Below are positions 22,516-33,343 of a stretch of 64,000 bases of DNA, piece by piece. Made by a program: the position numbers and the translations under genes. The notes beneath the pieces are model-generated. The model made no database searches. It worked only from the letters and a program-made list of their open reading frames with translations, and was not told the DNA's origin. Origin of the DNA: Phytophthora colocasiae (Eukaryota; Oomycota; Peronosporomycetes; Peronosporales; Peronosporaceae); the NCBI GenBank assembly GCA_018806915.1, contig JAGKQI010000069.1, positions 372,001-436,000 of the forward strand. Reading direction: 5' to 3'. Position 1 is the stretch's first letter. Each line of letters begins with the position of its first letter.

Positions 22516-23223
22516 TCAATTGCTTTTTGTACTGCATGGCGTTGAATGATCTACGGCCGTTGGCTTTGCGTCGAAGATGACATGCTCATTGCTCGTCTGG
22601 TAGCTGATAGCCTTCCAATGGGATATGTTATTGTTGTTGATACCAAAAAAGGACTGGATTGTCTGAAGAATGTGGCACTGCGAGTTGACACACCGGCGAA
22701 TTTGGCGCTTAGGAGCCATTCGATACACGAGCAGCACAACATCCAAGAAGTGCTGGAGCTGGGCCTGTCGTTTCATTGCCGTCCGGACATCCTCACTACC
22801 AGACATGATGTCCCGAAATCTCCGTCGTGGAAAATTGAATTTGCGAAGGTGGTACGCCAACTCCCGACAAGCACCAGTTTGGCACTCGCTGCTGAACTCG
22901 CCTAGAGCTTTTCCGACGAGCATTAGGCGGTCCCGCAACTGGCGAAAGTCTGAGAACTGCTTCTGCAAGGAGAATTCCACGTTTCCAGTGTGGACCATCA
23001 TCCGGTACACGCAGTGTTTCTCGTCCCTTTCGATCCCGACTAGTCGAGCACCGACGTGGACAATCTCGTGGCCTGGAATGAGGCCAAAGTTGGATTGACG
23101 ACCAGTAACAGGTAGAGATTTATGACTCTGTAGAAGATGAGAAGATTGCGACTTGTCGTTGTCGTGAGACTGTGGACACACTTTACAGTTTGCACGAGCT
23201 CGAGTCACGATTTGAGTCGCCAT
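22516..23223 (-). CDS. PX-domain (phosphoinositide-binding) protein
   Basis: A 235-residue protein. Residues of about 65-170 resemble a PX domain: YRMMVHTGNVEFSLQKQFSD with FRQLRDRLM (the usual R-x-Y/F-S-D-F-x-x-L core) and later FNFPRRRF near the position of the PX proline and basic residues, followed by a helical end with QLQHFLDVVLLVY. Such domains bind phosphoinositides on endosomal membranes. The N-terminus is Ser/Gln-rich with no signal peptide. The gene lies tail to tail with ABCC gene 2, only 125 bp away. One exon is enough. The role beyond lipid binding is unknown. Confidence 0.7.
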   Translation of the reverse strand: MATQIVTRARANCKVCPQSHDNDKSQSSHLLQSHKSLPVTGRQSNFGLIPGHEIVHVGARLVGIERDEKHCVYRMMVHTGNVEFSLQKQFSDFRQLRDRLMLVGKALGEFSSECQTGACRELAYHLRKFNFPRRRFRDIMSGSEDVRTAMKRQAQLQHFLDVVLLVYRMAPKRQIRRCVNSQCHILQTIQSFFGINNNNISHWKAISYQTSNEHVIFDAKPTAVDHSTPCSTKSN

Positions 23224-23555
23224 GTTATCCGATTAACGTGTCAACTGAGGATGGACAGGGAGTATCTGAGAGCAGGCAAATTGGCAAGTGAGAAAGTTTA
23301 CACGGAACGTCGGTGGGTTGTCCGTTTTACATGGTACTGACCCCAAGGAAGAGGTAAGGATTGAGTGGATGAAAGCTTGTGTGTACCAATGAATTAGTTA
23401 CCACACACTTGCGATCTGACGGCGCAAAACTGCTGAGGCGTGTCCATGCAGCAGAATAGTGTGCGAAGAGTTTGTAGAAGATATTTTCAGTAAAACTACA
23501 GATCAGTAGGGTACAATTGGATCTCTGGCCAGAACTGCTACTTTTGGTCGTCTAA
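23224..23555. other. intergenic region upstream of PX gene
   Basis: No supported gene. It ends with the TAA target copy (23553-23555) of the Harbinger-like element. Confidence 0.4.
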
Positions 23556-24532
23556 GAGCATTCCCACCGGTTCCGACTAAACTGAAGCTATAACGCACTC
23601 GAATCTTTCTGACAATATCACGCCTAAATTTAGTTGGTCGGGAAATCCGCACCGGTCAAGAGCATTTCAGGACAAGATCTCGCGGGAACCCAAGAAGAGG
23701 CTTGAGGTTGATGGAGAGCCATCTTTGCACGCTTTGCAGCTTTCACCCCTTGTGTAGGACGCGCATCATCCATGCTGCTACCGGGCTCTGCCGTCGACGT
23801 CAGGTCTGACAGATCATCATGATGCTCGGCTGCGTGATTGCGCTTCTTCGCAAGAGCTTTTTTCTTGCGGCTTTCACCTTTGTCAATCGACGCCTGGAAC
23901 TTTGGGCATGTCGATAGGACGTCATAGCAGTCAATGTATGAGAAGTCGTGCTGATGACGCTCCTTGTACATTTTTAGGGCCTTTTTCATCATATCCCGCT
24001 CGGTCGTCCCTGACTCGCGCAGCTTTTCGACGGCATGCACACAGCCGACGTACTTTGCGATGGACTTTTGCATCTGACTGAAATGCGCCTGCAGACTAGT
24101 CCACGCGCGAGGCTCCAGGGTTTCATTTGCAATAGCGTCAGAGATTTGCGACGAGCTCTCCATCACCTCCTTCACCCGCTTCAAAGCGTTTCTGCCGTCT
24201 GGTTGATCCCGACCGATGCATCCGTAGACACTTGAACATAAGCGCGAGACAACTCGACATCTTCCACTGCATGATAGTTCTTTCCCCGTGCCGTTTTCTC
24301 ACGAGCAGGCATGGGCACGTACAGCGAAGCTGGTGTCGACCCGAGTTGGCTCTGACTAGACGAAAGTTATTTGTGCGTCAGATTTGGCGGAAAGATCGCC
24401 ACACGAAAGTCGTTGATTAGATTTGGTTGATGTTTTGTCGAGCCGGTGCAACGCAAGAAAGCAATCGCGCAGTTATCTTTCAGTCAAATATAGCATTTAG
24501 TTGGAGTTTTGTTGCAACCGGTGGGAATGCTC
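23556..24532 (-). mobile_element. PIF/Harbinger-like element, 977 bp, probably non-autonomous
   Basis: Terminal inverted repeats GAGCATTCCCACCGGTT are perfect for 17 bp at both ends, with weaker matching further in. The flanks carry TAA on each side (23553-23555 and 24533-24535), the 3-bp target duplication typical of PIF/Harbinger. Only one gene, a Myb/SANT-like ORF, lies inside, and no transposase is present. Harbinger elements usually encode a transposase plus a Myb-like protein, so this looks like an internal-deletion derivative. That reading is inferred from the ends and content. Confidence 0.75.
23630..24312 (-). pseudogene. Myb/NAM-associated-like ORF of the Harbinger-like element, frameshifted
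   Basis: The ATG at 24312 starts MPAREKTARGKNYHAVEDVE then LSRAYVQVSTDASVGINQTA, the N-terminal part of the Myb/SANT-like proteins common in oomycete genomes. The frame then meets a stop near 24189, apparently from one missing G in a TGG codon, and continues as KRVKEVMESSSQISDAIANE to the end at 23630. The later part includes IAKYVGCVHAVEKLRESGTT, ERDMMKKALKMYKERH and a Cys-Pro-Lys-containing end, matching NAM-associated-type domains. A basic nuclear-type stretch RKKKALAKKRNH follows. The family assignment is by pattern memory. Confidence 0.6.
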
Positions 24533-24669
24533 TAACCGGCGATATTAAACCAACACGGTATAAACACGCATCGTAAACTGGTGTTAAGAGCTCATAAGTG
24601 TTCAATATATCTGTTGCATCGTTTCTCGGATATATTTATCTTGTATTATTTTGCATCACAAGCTCCAAC

Positions 24670-26863
24670 ATGGGTGAGACCAGCGTTGAGCACCAGCTTC
24701 TTCGGCTTCATGTCCTGCTGGGCGACGACGAAAACCAACTGGAAAGAGTATACCAAGCGTTTCAGGAGATAGATCGTGACGGACAGGGATCGCTAAAAAA
24801 TGCCACGTAAGTTTATACCAATGGGGTTCACTTTTTGGCCTAACCAGTGTTCGCTACTGTCGCAGCAATGAACTTGAACGGATACTACAAGAACAATTAT
24901 CTCCAAAGGATTTCGCGAAAATGTAAGATGTTGTGAGCCCGAAATTGAAGCAAACAATAGTATAAACCTTGTTCTGCCAATATTTCCTAAGCGATGTCAA
25001 GGCCTTAGCGACACGATTTTCCACTGCAAATCGATTCGACTACGCTGCTTTCTGTAAATCTCTTCAACAACCTCCTTCACTTCAGACCGAACCGGTCCAG
25101 TCGTCTCGGGGCTCTCCAACAAAACGGAGGTCTCGTAGTCCTACCCGACTGCAAACTCGTGACCGAACTAAGATGCGTGTGGATAAACGACTTGAATCGC
25201 AGCGTTTACTGATGGAAAGTGTCCGCCAGAAACTCATACGAGGAGTTCAAGGCAGCGATAGTGATGGGTTTCAGGGGATTCACAGCGTTTTGCACCGTTT
25301 GGACGTGGCTGGTGAAGGGTATTTGGATGCGAGTGTATTTACGAAAAAGTTTATTCAGCGACTCAAGACTCCTTTGACACGTCCAGAACGGGAGTTCTTA
25401 CTGGAACAATTAAGAGCCCAGAGCACTAAAAAGGACCAAAATCTCCTCGACTATGAGCAGGTGGTGTTGAGTTGGAAACTTTTTTGGCGTGTTTTACAGC
25501 AACTAACCATCCATCTTTCCCTATGACAGCTTGGCCGTGTTTGCAATCTGGATAGCGACGATTCCGTGTCGGATCTAGATGCAGACGAGGAACAACCAAA
25601 GGCTCCTTCGCCTTCGAAAACTTCTCAGCTTGGCGCCAATTTCCTAGCGGCCGAGAAACGGCTAAATGAATTCTTACGCTCCCCTGTTGTTGCACGTAAC
25701 TCAGAGGAAAATCTATCAGCCCAGCATACCCCACGCTGTGTTTTTACAGGTGCCGAGAGGTTTCTTGAAATTGCCGAATCCACTGATCAAGAGAACACTG
25801 GACTTTTACCAGAAGGCGGTGAGTGTTTAAATGTTTTGGTTTGTCATTTCATCCTCACTAACTGTCCTCGCTCAGAGTTTCATCGAGTTTTATCCAAGTG
25901 TGGACTGGAAATCGACCCAGATCTCCTCATCGGAATGCTCTCTCGGTTTCAGCGTTCATCTGGAAATCGGATTTGCTACGCGGCATTTCTTGAGTATGAG
26001 GTCTATTCATTCAGCTAGGCACTTACTTATACACTAATTGATGCTGTTGCCAATAGACGCTACGGCCTGAAACCCCAGTACACTCGAGGACGGCGAGAGT
26101 TGAAGCAACTTATTCTCCAATTTTTTACACGGCTGACAGTGCCTGCTCCAGAGTGGACTCGCTTTCTGTACCAGCGATTTGAGAAATATGATCGTAAAAT
26201 TCATGGCACTGTCAAGAATTCACTGCCGACAGAAGGTAGGATACATGTATCTGTGGAAAAGGATTATTTTTCGTTTAACCCAGACGATTATAGTTTTTAT
26301 GCGTGCGGTTCAAGGACGGTCTGTAGTACTAAAGCTGACAATGGAGGAAGCTGCTCAAGTGACTTCTCTGTTCCTTCGGTCCTCGGCGAAGAGTTCCTCT
26401 AAACATCTCCACTATCACGAATTTCTCCTGTGCGTCTCTTTCATTTTCGCAAAATGACGATGTTTTTCCTCTAAATTGTTGCTCTCCTAGGTTTATCGAT
26501 GAATGTCATCGAGTGCCAACCTCACCAACAAATAAAGCGCAGCCGTTGCCGCGAACGAACGACATTTTACCGCCAACTTCTCCGAAAGCAGCTCCTATTT
26601 CCCAACCTGAAGTGTCTACAGAATCGACACTTGATACGGAGGGAATGTCGGTTGGAGACTACGTAATGTATCACGCTCTTCCCCAGGAACAACGCAGCTT
26701 CGAGAAACTCATGGAAGTCCTGCAAGATTTCCAAAACCGTGCCAATAGTGACAGCAGAGACAGCAACAGATCAATTCAACGCATCACCAACGGCATTATC
26801 CTGCCTCTAGGTCCGAAACTACGCGTCAAGGTGCAATTCTCAATCGATAAAGAATGCATGTGA
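24670..26863 (+). CDS. EF-hand-containing protein, eight exons
   Basis: A consistent gene model joins 24670-24806, 24866-24922, 24992-25460, 25530-25818, 25876-26000, 26079-26235, 26315-26429 and 26491-26863; all phases agree and give 573 residues. All introns are 57-79 bp with GT-AG ends. The acceptor of exon 6 (26078) is chosen by phase and is the least certain. The start ATG opens MGETSVEHQLLRLHVLLGDD. EF-hand-like loops are DRDGQGSL (residue about 40), LDVAGEGYLD (about 185) and YDRKIHGTV (about 405). Only the first looks able to bind calcium well. A Ser/Arg-rich stretch follows exon 3's start. It resembles multi-EF-hand proteins of the EFCAB type found in flagellate eukaryotes, but I cannot name it. 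Confidence 0.75.
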
Positions 26864-27024
26864 TTTTCTTTCCTCAGTGCAAATCGCCTACCCGTTGGTC
26901 ACATGTCACCCCAAATCATGACACCCCCTCCACTGCCCCATACATTCTTCTAATGAATCTTTCCTCCGTCCCCGCTAAGAAACCTCGGCAGAGGAATCCA
27001 CTTTATGCAATCTTTTCCTCGTTC

Positions 27025-27038
27025 TCAGTCGGCATTTC
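27025..27038 (+). promoter_or_regulatory. candidate oomycete Inr of TCP11-like gene
   Basis: TCAGTCGGCATTTC matches 11 of 14 positions of TCATTYYNCAWTTT and ends 29 bp before the ATG at 27068. Confidence 0.45.
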
Positions 27039-27067
27039 GCCTGGATTGACGCAAGCGCCTGTTGCAA

Positions 27068-29947
27068 ATGGTGAACAAGAGTAAAAGCAAGTGCCAGTTG
27101 CGTCTGGAGGCCCGTTCACGCGCCACGTGCGCCCCCGCGAGCGTCGCCACCGACCCGCAGCGCATGGCCGCCGAGTTGCAATCGCGTATCGCTCGAGCCA
27201 ACGAGATTCGAGCAATTCATACGCGGCAACTCGCTGCTCGAGCCCGAGCCCGCGTCCAACACGCCCAGGAAGTCGCCAGGGGGATGCGCGTGAAGCGTCA
27301 CGAAGAGACTCGACGCACGCGCCAGTCGTCTGTGTACAAGCTGGACGAAGCGGCGCGCCGACGTCACGAACAGCTGGAGCAATTGCAACTGCAATGCAAG
27401 CAGCGCGCCGATCTGATAATGGAGAAGGTGGAGCTTGTGCGTGCCGACCAGCACGACAAGGCCGTTCGAGCTCGACGTACACTCGCAGGTCAACTGGATG
27501 ACGCTGCTCGTCGTCGTGAAGAACGCACCCAACAACGTGTTCGTCGTCTGAACGAGCGTTGGCAAAGTGTGGAACACGTGAAAGACCGAGTCGCTCGAGT
27601 GAAATTTATCCAGCGTTGGTTCCGTCGTCAAGTGGCTAACCGCAAAACGGCATCAGCTTTAAAACAAGTGTGTCAGGATGTGGCAAAAGTGGTGAATTGC
27701 TGGACTCAGATGAAAACTTCGACTTTCGAGGACTGCATGGGGCTGTTACAACAACGACCGGTGGTGCAAGCTGCTCAGAGGTTATTAAAGGTTCTTAACG
27801 CGGAGGAAACGGGAGGTAAAGGTGTTAAATTACCTGCGAGAAGTCCGCCTTCGTCGCCACAAAATGGCATCAATTTCCGCGTTTTGATGATGGCGGGAAT
27901 GATTTCGTGCCATCCGAGCGAGATTATGGGCCAAGATCCGTCCAAGAGGCTGCATTATGCGGCTAGTGTGATTCTGGCGGATATGGCGAGTTTAGCGCAG
28001 TGTTTGGCAGTCTCAGATGGTTTCCAGAACACTCAAGAACTGTCTAAATGTGTTTCACGTCTTGGAGCGAGATTTGCATTCTATACGGAAGCTTTTGCAC
28101 GCTGGAAGAAACGGGATGCTGAACGTCTGGCAGCAGAGTTGTTGGTTTCGTATCGGAAGTTGCTGCTGGTGCACAGGAAGTATGAAGTTCAGGCTCAGGA
28201 AGCACAGAACGGAGTGGATGGAGTCCACGAGCTGCTGAGGCAGACCCACGGCCAGTTGATGCAGATGCAAAGAGCATTGGAGAAGTTGCTTGGGAGAGAC
28301 GGAGCCAAGGAGAAGGTGGAAGAGCTCGAGCAGAATTTGAAACAGGGAGATGATAGTGGTGACGTATCGGCGAATGGTAATTCTTCAAGTTTGAGTGGGA
28401 CAGACAACAACGCGGCGTCTTCTGATGGTGCCACGACGTCCTCATCGCCTCCAATGGATACTAGTGATGAAGGTGAACAGAAGAAAGGAGACGATGATGA
28501 CGAGATGCGGGGTGACGATGACGATGATACACCTACAAGTGCACAGCCTTCGAGTGTTAACCAGGCACTGCTTGCCGACCGCAAACTGGTGCATGAGTTG
28601 ATCCTTAACCCTCAATTCCAGATCCCGAGGGACAAGGATGTCGAAGCCGCTGCTGCAGCTGTTGCATCAGAACAATCGGTGGCAGCAATGGCTGTTCGTG
28701 TTCGTGAAGCCATGACGAAAGCCTTTTGGGACCGTGTTGTTGAAGCCAACGACATTAAGACAGTGCTAGCCCGTACGGAAGAACTACGTACAACTTTCAG
28801 AGATGCTCTTGGAGGTGGTAGTGGCGCAGGAATCAGTTCGGCACTATCAACACTGGCTGACCAAGTGGATAACGCCCTGCGTCCGGATCAACTTGGAGAA
28901 CTGATGCAGGATCCGATTCGCAATGTACACATTATTCAAGCTCGGTGCAATGGTGTCTTGGACGCTATTGAGCAGGCAGAGGCACCTGCAAGAGCAGAAA
29001 CCACCCGCGCATTCCGATCTGACTGGGCTCAGCGCATAGCTGCTGGAGTGATGCCTCCTGTGCAGTTAATTGTGGCGTTCCTGGCGTTTGCCCTTGACAA
29101 GGTTGATGAGTTACGTAGTGACGTGCTGAACGCTCACTTAGGACTCTTGGGTGCATACATGCAGCGCCATGGTGTGGAGTATGAACAAAAGCAGCTTCAT
29201 GCGCGTTTGTCGGAGGCTGGCAATCTTGAGACGACTTTCCCGATGACTATCAAATGGCTGGCTATGGAAATGGAAGTTTTCGTGGGGCAACTTGATGAAG
29301 CAGAGCGTTCTAAGCTGACACGCCATGATGGAGGAGCATTCGAGCGATTTTTACACTCGAGTATTTGGGCATTGGTGGAAAAGCACATCGACGGCAGCGC
29401 GTCCCGTGCGTGGCCGGAAACCTTTGAGCTGGATGTGGCACGTATTCGCTCCTGCCGTGACGCTCTCGACCGTATCGTTATCGTGTCGAGTCTTTTGGCT
29501 TTGCTTCAGGAATATGTTGCACGTCGCAATCTGACCACACCCGCAGGATTTTTCTCGTCCGTTGGGCATCAGCTGAGCGACTTGTTACGTTCACCTGGTG
29601 TGTCTGGTGCACAGCTCGCTGCCCAAGCCACTCAAGATGTTCGTCAGCTAGAGAGCTCCCACAGCGAAGATGCCGAGCGCGAGTTACAAGCTCTGGAGCA
29701 GCGATTACTCGGATCTTTCGCGGCTGACAACCCAGTGTTTAAACTCTTCTTCTCGCGTGCAGCCCGGGCTTTCGAGCAGGCGCTGGTGACACAGAGTAGT
29801 GGTGAGAGTCTGCATCCTTCGCTGGCACCTTTCGCCTCTGAGATCACAGAGGCCACGTCGGAGCTTCGGCGTCTTTGCCAGCACAACGAAAAGGTGCATG
29901 CGTCTTTGTACAACAACATCATCAAGCGCCTGGTTCCTTCAGCGTAG
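27068..29947 (+). CDS. TCP11-family (T-complex protein 11-like) protein with IQ-like motif
   Basis: A 959-residue single-exon protein. The first 170 residues are highly charged and helical, rich in Arg/Gln/Glu (repeated ARARARVQHAQEV-type coils). An IQ-like calmodulin-binding motif VKFIQRWFRRQVANRK lies near residue 180. An acidic low-complexity linker (runs of Asp/Glu, GDDDDDT) spans about 440-500. The C-terminal half carries the TCP11 domain features, including LIVAFLAFALDKVDELRSDV near 665 and TTPAGFFSSVGHQLSDLLRS near 825. TCP11 proteins are linked to sperm/flagellar cAMP signalling in animals and exist widely in protists and plants. The role here is unknown. The start is the ATG at 27068, because the preceding in-frame codons lack an ATG. 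Confidence 0.75.
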   Translation: MVNKSKSKCQLRLEARSRATCAPASVATDPQRMAAELQSRIARANEIRAIHTRQLAARARARVQHAQEVARGMRVKRHEETRRTRQSSVYKLDEAARRRHEQLEQLQLQCKQRADLIMEKVELVRADQHDKAVRARRTLAGQLDDAARRREERTQQRVRRLNERWQSVEHVKDRVARVKFIQRWFRRQVANRKTASALKQVCQDVAKVVNCWTQMKTSTFEDCMGLLQQRPVVQAAQRLLKVLNAEETGGKGVKLPARSPPSSPQNGINFRVLMMAGMISCHPSEIMGQDPSKRLHYAASVILADMASLAQCLAVSDGFQNTQELSKCVSRLGARFAFYTEAFARWKKRDAERLAAELLVSYRKLLLVHRKYEVQAQEAQNGVDGVHELLRQTHGQLMQMQRALEKLLGRDGAKEKVEELEQNLKQGDDSGDVSANGNSSSLSGTDNNAASSDGATTSSSPPMDTSDEGEQKKGDDDDEMRGDDDDDTPTSAQPSSVNQALLADRKLVHELILNPQFQIPRDKDVEAAAAAVASEQSVAAMAVRVREAMTKAFWDRVVEANDIKTVLARTEELRTTFRDALGGGSGAGISSALSTLADQVDNALRPDQLGELMQDPIRNVHIIQARCNGVLDAIEQAEAPARAETTRAFRSDWAQRIAAGVMPPVQLIVAFLAFALDKVDELRSDVLNAHLGLLGAYMQRHGVEYEQKQLHARLSEAGNLETTFPMTIKWLAMEMEVFVGQLDEAERSKLTRHDGGAFERFLHSSIWALVEKHIDGSASRAWPETFELDVARIRSCRDALDRIVIVSSLLALLQEYVARRNLTTPAGFFSSVGHQLSDLLRSPGVSGAQLAAQATQDVRQLESSHSEDAERELQALEQRLLGSFAADNPVFKLFFSRAARAFEQALVTQSSGESLHPSLAPFASEITEATSELRRLCQHNEKVHASLYNNIIKRLVPSA

Positions 29948-30078
29948 GCAGTTTTGAGATAGCAGTCTGCTTTCGCTGTAGCTTTTGATCAATATTTGCA
30001 AGAAAACAATTGTGTTTTTGATGTATCATTTGTTTCCCAACCTTTCCATAGCTCAGTCAAACCGCCGCACTGGCCAGC

Positions 30079-31141
30079 TTAACTCGAGAGGCGAGCACCC
30101 TGAACAGCTCCAGCACCAACACTAGCGTCCGTGCTGATGTTGTACAACAGTTGAGCCAGCCAGCGACTAGTAGTAGCATCTTCTTTTAGAGCCTCATCGA
30201 ATGTGTGATTACGAAGAGCTTCTGGTAGACACTGACGCAGAGCCTCCTTAGCACTGCACAAGAGAATAGGAAGTTAGACACATTGAAGAGTTAAAAAGAG
30301 TTAGAAAAACATACCGTGGGTTGTCTGAGAGACGAAGGTAGCAACGGATGATATGCTTAAGCAAACGTGGCGCTGGTGCCTCCACCAAAGTCGCCACCAT
30401 CTTGCTCAGCACAGTTCCCACAGCATAAAACCGTTCCGGCGTGTGGCAAATGTAGGTCAGTCCCATGTCGTCCAGTAGGATCTTCTGCACGATGAATGTA
30501 GCCACCGTCTTGCTCAATTCACTACCAGCTTCCATGATACGCAGGCACAAAGGAATGATTTCCGTTTGCAAGAGGAAATTGATCACATCGGAGTCGTCAA
30601 TCTACAAAAAATAAAAAGTAAGATTAGCTAAGAAAAAGATAGCAAGTTTTTAACATACATCTACGTTTCTCACCTTCACTAGTGCGCCAATGACACCAAG
30701 ACTCGTCAGACGCAAGTACTCGAACGGTCGATTCTTGCTCACCGTGTTCAAAAATGGGTACAAATACAGGGGGATGTGCGCTGCAAATATTTAGCACCAG
30801 GTTAGCACTGGCCTAAACGGCAACAGGACCATCACTCTTCTCTACTCACCGTTAAGGAAATGAGTGCGAGTTTCCGAGTGTGATGCGACGCATTGCAACA
30901 GCGCAAGGGCATTGCAAACGCGGTTAGACGCGTGTGCCGTGAGCTGCGGAGGTGACAACAGCGGGTAGATAGCGACGATCTCCTGCAAAAGAGCCGCCAC
31001 CGTGCCGAACGAGTGCCAGAGGATGGGAGCCAACTCGGGAAACTCCTCGCGCTTCTTGCTTAGTTCTAGGAGGGCGCTCTCGCGCTGCTCGGGGGACGAC
31101 AGCTCCAGCACGAGCGAGTGCAACTGCTCCTGGCTGTCCAT
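30079..31141 (-). CDS. CNOT9: CCR4-NOT complex subunit 9 (CNOT9/Rcd1-like), four exons
   Basis: CNOT9 is the armadillo-repeat subunit of the CCR4-NOT deadenylase and binds NOT1 and GW-type proteins. Exons on the minus strand: 31141-30850, 30780-30674, 30601-30315 and 30253-30079. Phases agree and give 286 residues. Family blocks are clear: [115 protein letters not shown] and [15 protein letters not shown]. The start MDSQEQ is the first ATG that fits the family length; an upstream ATG (31201) would only add an unrelated stretch. The gene is tail to tail with the TCP11-like gene, 131 bp apart. Confidence 0.95.
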
Positions 31142-31257
31142 GACGTCGAGAACTTGGAGGAGAAGTCTAGTAGAATTGTCGGTGAATGGTGTGCGGTACA
31201 CAAGTCTGTTCCCAATGATGAATTTGTGTCATGGATACACCATAACCTATTGTTATT

Positions 31258-31417
31258 TTTCGCGTCGGAATCCGAATCTCAATCGGTACACATGTAGAAA
31301 GAAGCTCTGCTGTGTCTAGTAGATGTAGGAAGAAGACGGGGCCGTGCGTACAGCGCGACCAGGACACGAGAATACACAAAATGAGGGGACCAAATCACAT
31401 TTCGCGTCGGATTCCGA
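31258..31417. repeat. 18-bp direct repeat upstream of CNOT9
   Basis: TTTCGCGTCGGAATCCGA at 31258-31275 recurs at 31400-31417 with one difference (GGATTCCGA). Each copy contains the inverted repeat TCGGA-N-TCCGA. Both lie 117-276 bp upstream of the CNOT9 start, between it and membrane paralogue A, and could be a protein-binding site. Confidence 0.6.
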
Positions 31418-31473
31418 CCATTGTTGCCATCGTAGAGTGACTTGCCAATGCCAACTCTTTTGGTCTTCACGCT

Positions 31474-33271
31474 CTAGACCCATGCGAATTTGAAAGTGAA
31501 ATCAACTCCTGTAACAGCATTTTTCGCGTTAATTCTAGGCATCCATTTGTGTAAAAATGCTGTACTTACCGAAGTGAACAACGCGAGATGCAAGTGTAAG
31601 CAGCGTCCAGGTGATTAGTTTATCCTGAACCAGTGGCATGTGCGTCTCCAACACAAAGGCAAGATGATAGAGGATCTTCATGCCACATTTGCGATGTATT
31701 ACAATCGCCATCAGTATGAATGATAAAAATTCCATTACAGCGTACGCAAAAACCGCCTTCACTTTGTCGCCCACATTATCTTTCGTAATCCCAGTCATTT
31801 CCGAGTGATATCGTGCGCTGGATAAATGCACCATGACCATAATGTAGTTTGCATACAGGATAGGGACTACAGATTCCAAATATTCCGAGAGCACGTGACA
31901 CTCCGCCGTAAACAAAACTTTCAATGAATCGCGAAGTAACTCGGAATGTTGGGTTCGAATCGGAGTGTTGACATTCCCGATACTTATGGAAGTGTTCGAG
32001 CGTTTTACCTGGACAACTCGTTTCTCCACAACTGGCTGAATGCTCGAACTTCGTCTTTGTATACAACACCATTGAGAATCTTTTGTGAATTTCACAGTAG
32101 GGTTTGCTGGAGTAACTTGTTGGTGGCTAAACGATCTGGTATAAGACCGATAACCTCGAAATGCACTCAACGTTTCAAGCAGATCTCTACCTGCTGGTGA
32201 AATTCGGTAGGGAATGGACGATTGAAGCTGAATATTAACTCGTTCTTGATTTTCAAACTCTTCCGGCTGTCGACAGAGCGAACACGCAACTTCTAGTAGC
32301 TCAAAATGGCTCTGTTTGTCACTTGGGAGAAGATTTACGATGCTAGAGATGGTTTTATGAACATGATTGAGCGCAATCGCTGAGTTCAGAAGGTCCGAAG
32401 CCATGATCACTACTACAGTCGTAGTGGAGGTAGCACTCTGCATGCTGGTTGCAATGTAGAATGCGTTGAAGAAATCCACACTGAAGATGACCGACTCAGG
32501 CATCATGTCGTGCATCCGCGTAAAATTTAGCGCCATGACATTCTTCATGAACAATTTAACGATAGGTAATAGCGCTATGACGTATAGTTCATAGCCAGCA
32601 TTTGCAGCAGCCAGGAAAAGAACTTGGTACGCTGGATAAATGACTGACATTAACGTTTGAGCGGAAACAAATGCCACAAACCGAATCAATTGGCCGCGAT
32701 GACGAAGAATTTCTTTGAACACTTGCTTGCCAACGACAATTCGGAAAATTATAGCAAACATAAAAAAATACGGTATGGTCAGAGTATTGGTCAGGAATGG
32801 GATAGGAAATGCAAAATTCGCTGCAACAACTAGACATTGGGCCACATGAGCAAACGTTGCAGCAATAACCACTGTAACGATCTGGATGGATGAAATTGCA
32901 GCGCCATCGACCAAATAATTAAGTTGAACTAAAACCATTCGAGTCACAGCGACAGCGACAGCTGCTGCTCGGATCCAAATCCCGTAATTTACTCTCCATC
33001 CATCGGCTGGATCTTGTAAAGGGATCGCTTCTTGGGCAAGAACGAGAACAATAACTGGTAATGGAGTCCCCACGCACACAAAAACTACACGAGACCACGA
33101 AGTATTTCGAACGTATTCATCCAGAGCCACTAGACGTTCAATTGAGTATCTCCCTCGATGACTCACCTGAGTAGATACCCAAGCGCGGTTGATTTTACTC
33201 GCGTAGTGTCTCCATCGACCAAGGGGCTCGTTGTTTGGGTAAAAGGAAGGTCCTACGCGAGGTGTCTCCAT
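31474..33271 (-). CDS. multi-pass membrane protein, paralogue A, two exons
   Basis: Unrecognised family with four full members and one remnant in this window. Exons 33271-31570 and 31508-31474 give 578 residues; the small last exon encodes VDFTFKFAWV. About ten hydrophobic segments alternate with short loops; there is no signal peptide. Shared family blocks: QVSHRGRYSIERLVALDEY, TPLPVIVLVL...EAIPLQDPADGWRVN, VIYPAYQVLF, YELYVIALLPIVKLFMKN, VDFFNAFYIATSMQSATS, and a C-terminal YHLAFVLETHMPLVQ then SRVVHFG at the last splice donor. A large Ser/Arg-rich loop (about residues 340-430) separates two hydrophobic halves. It may be a transporter or receptor, but no function is claimed. It is adjacent to paralogue B, with about 72 bp between them. 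Confidence 0.85.
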
Positions 33272-33343
33272 GGAACAGATTAGTTTTCAAAAGCTATATT
33301 GAGTATCTGTTCTACTTCTGCATGAACTTCTGTCTTATCTTGA

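Noticed and set aside
28195..28584. 129-codon minus-strand frame opposite the TCP11-like gene
   Set aside because: Serine-rich shadow of the acidic linker of the gene on the other strand.
31142..31201. Start of CNOT9 at the ATG at 31201
   Set aside because: The added residues do not fit the family; a splice-acceptor-like CTACTAG lies between, so it is probably leader or intron.
31945..31965. GGGTTCGAATC resembling a tRNA B box
   Set aside because: It lies inside the coding frame of paralogue A, and no A box or acceptor stem surrounds it.
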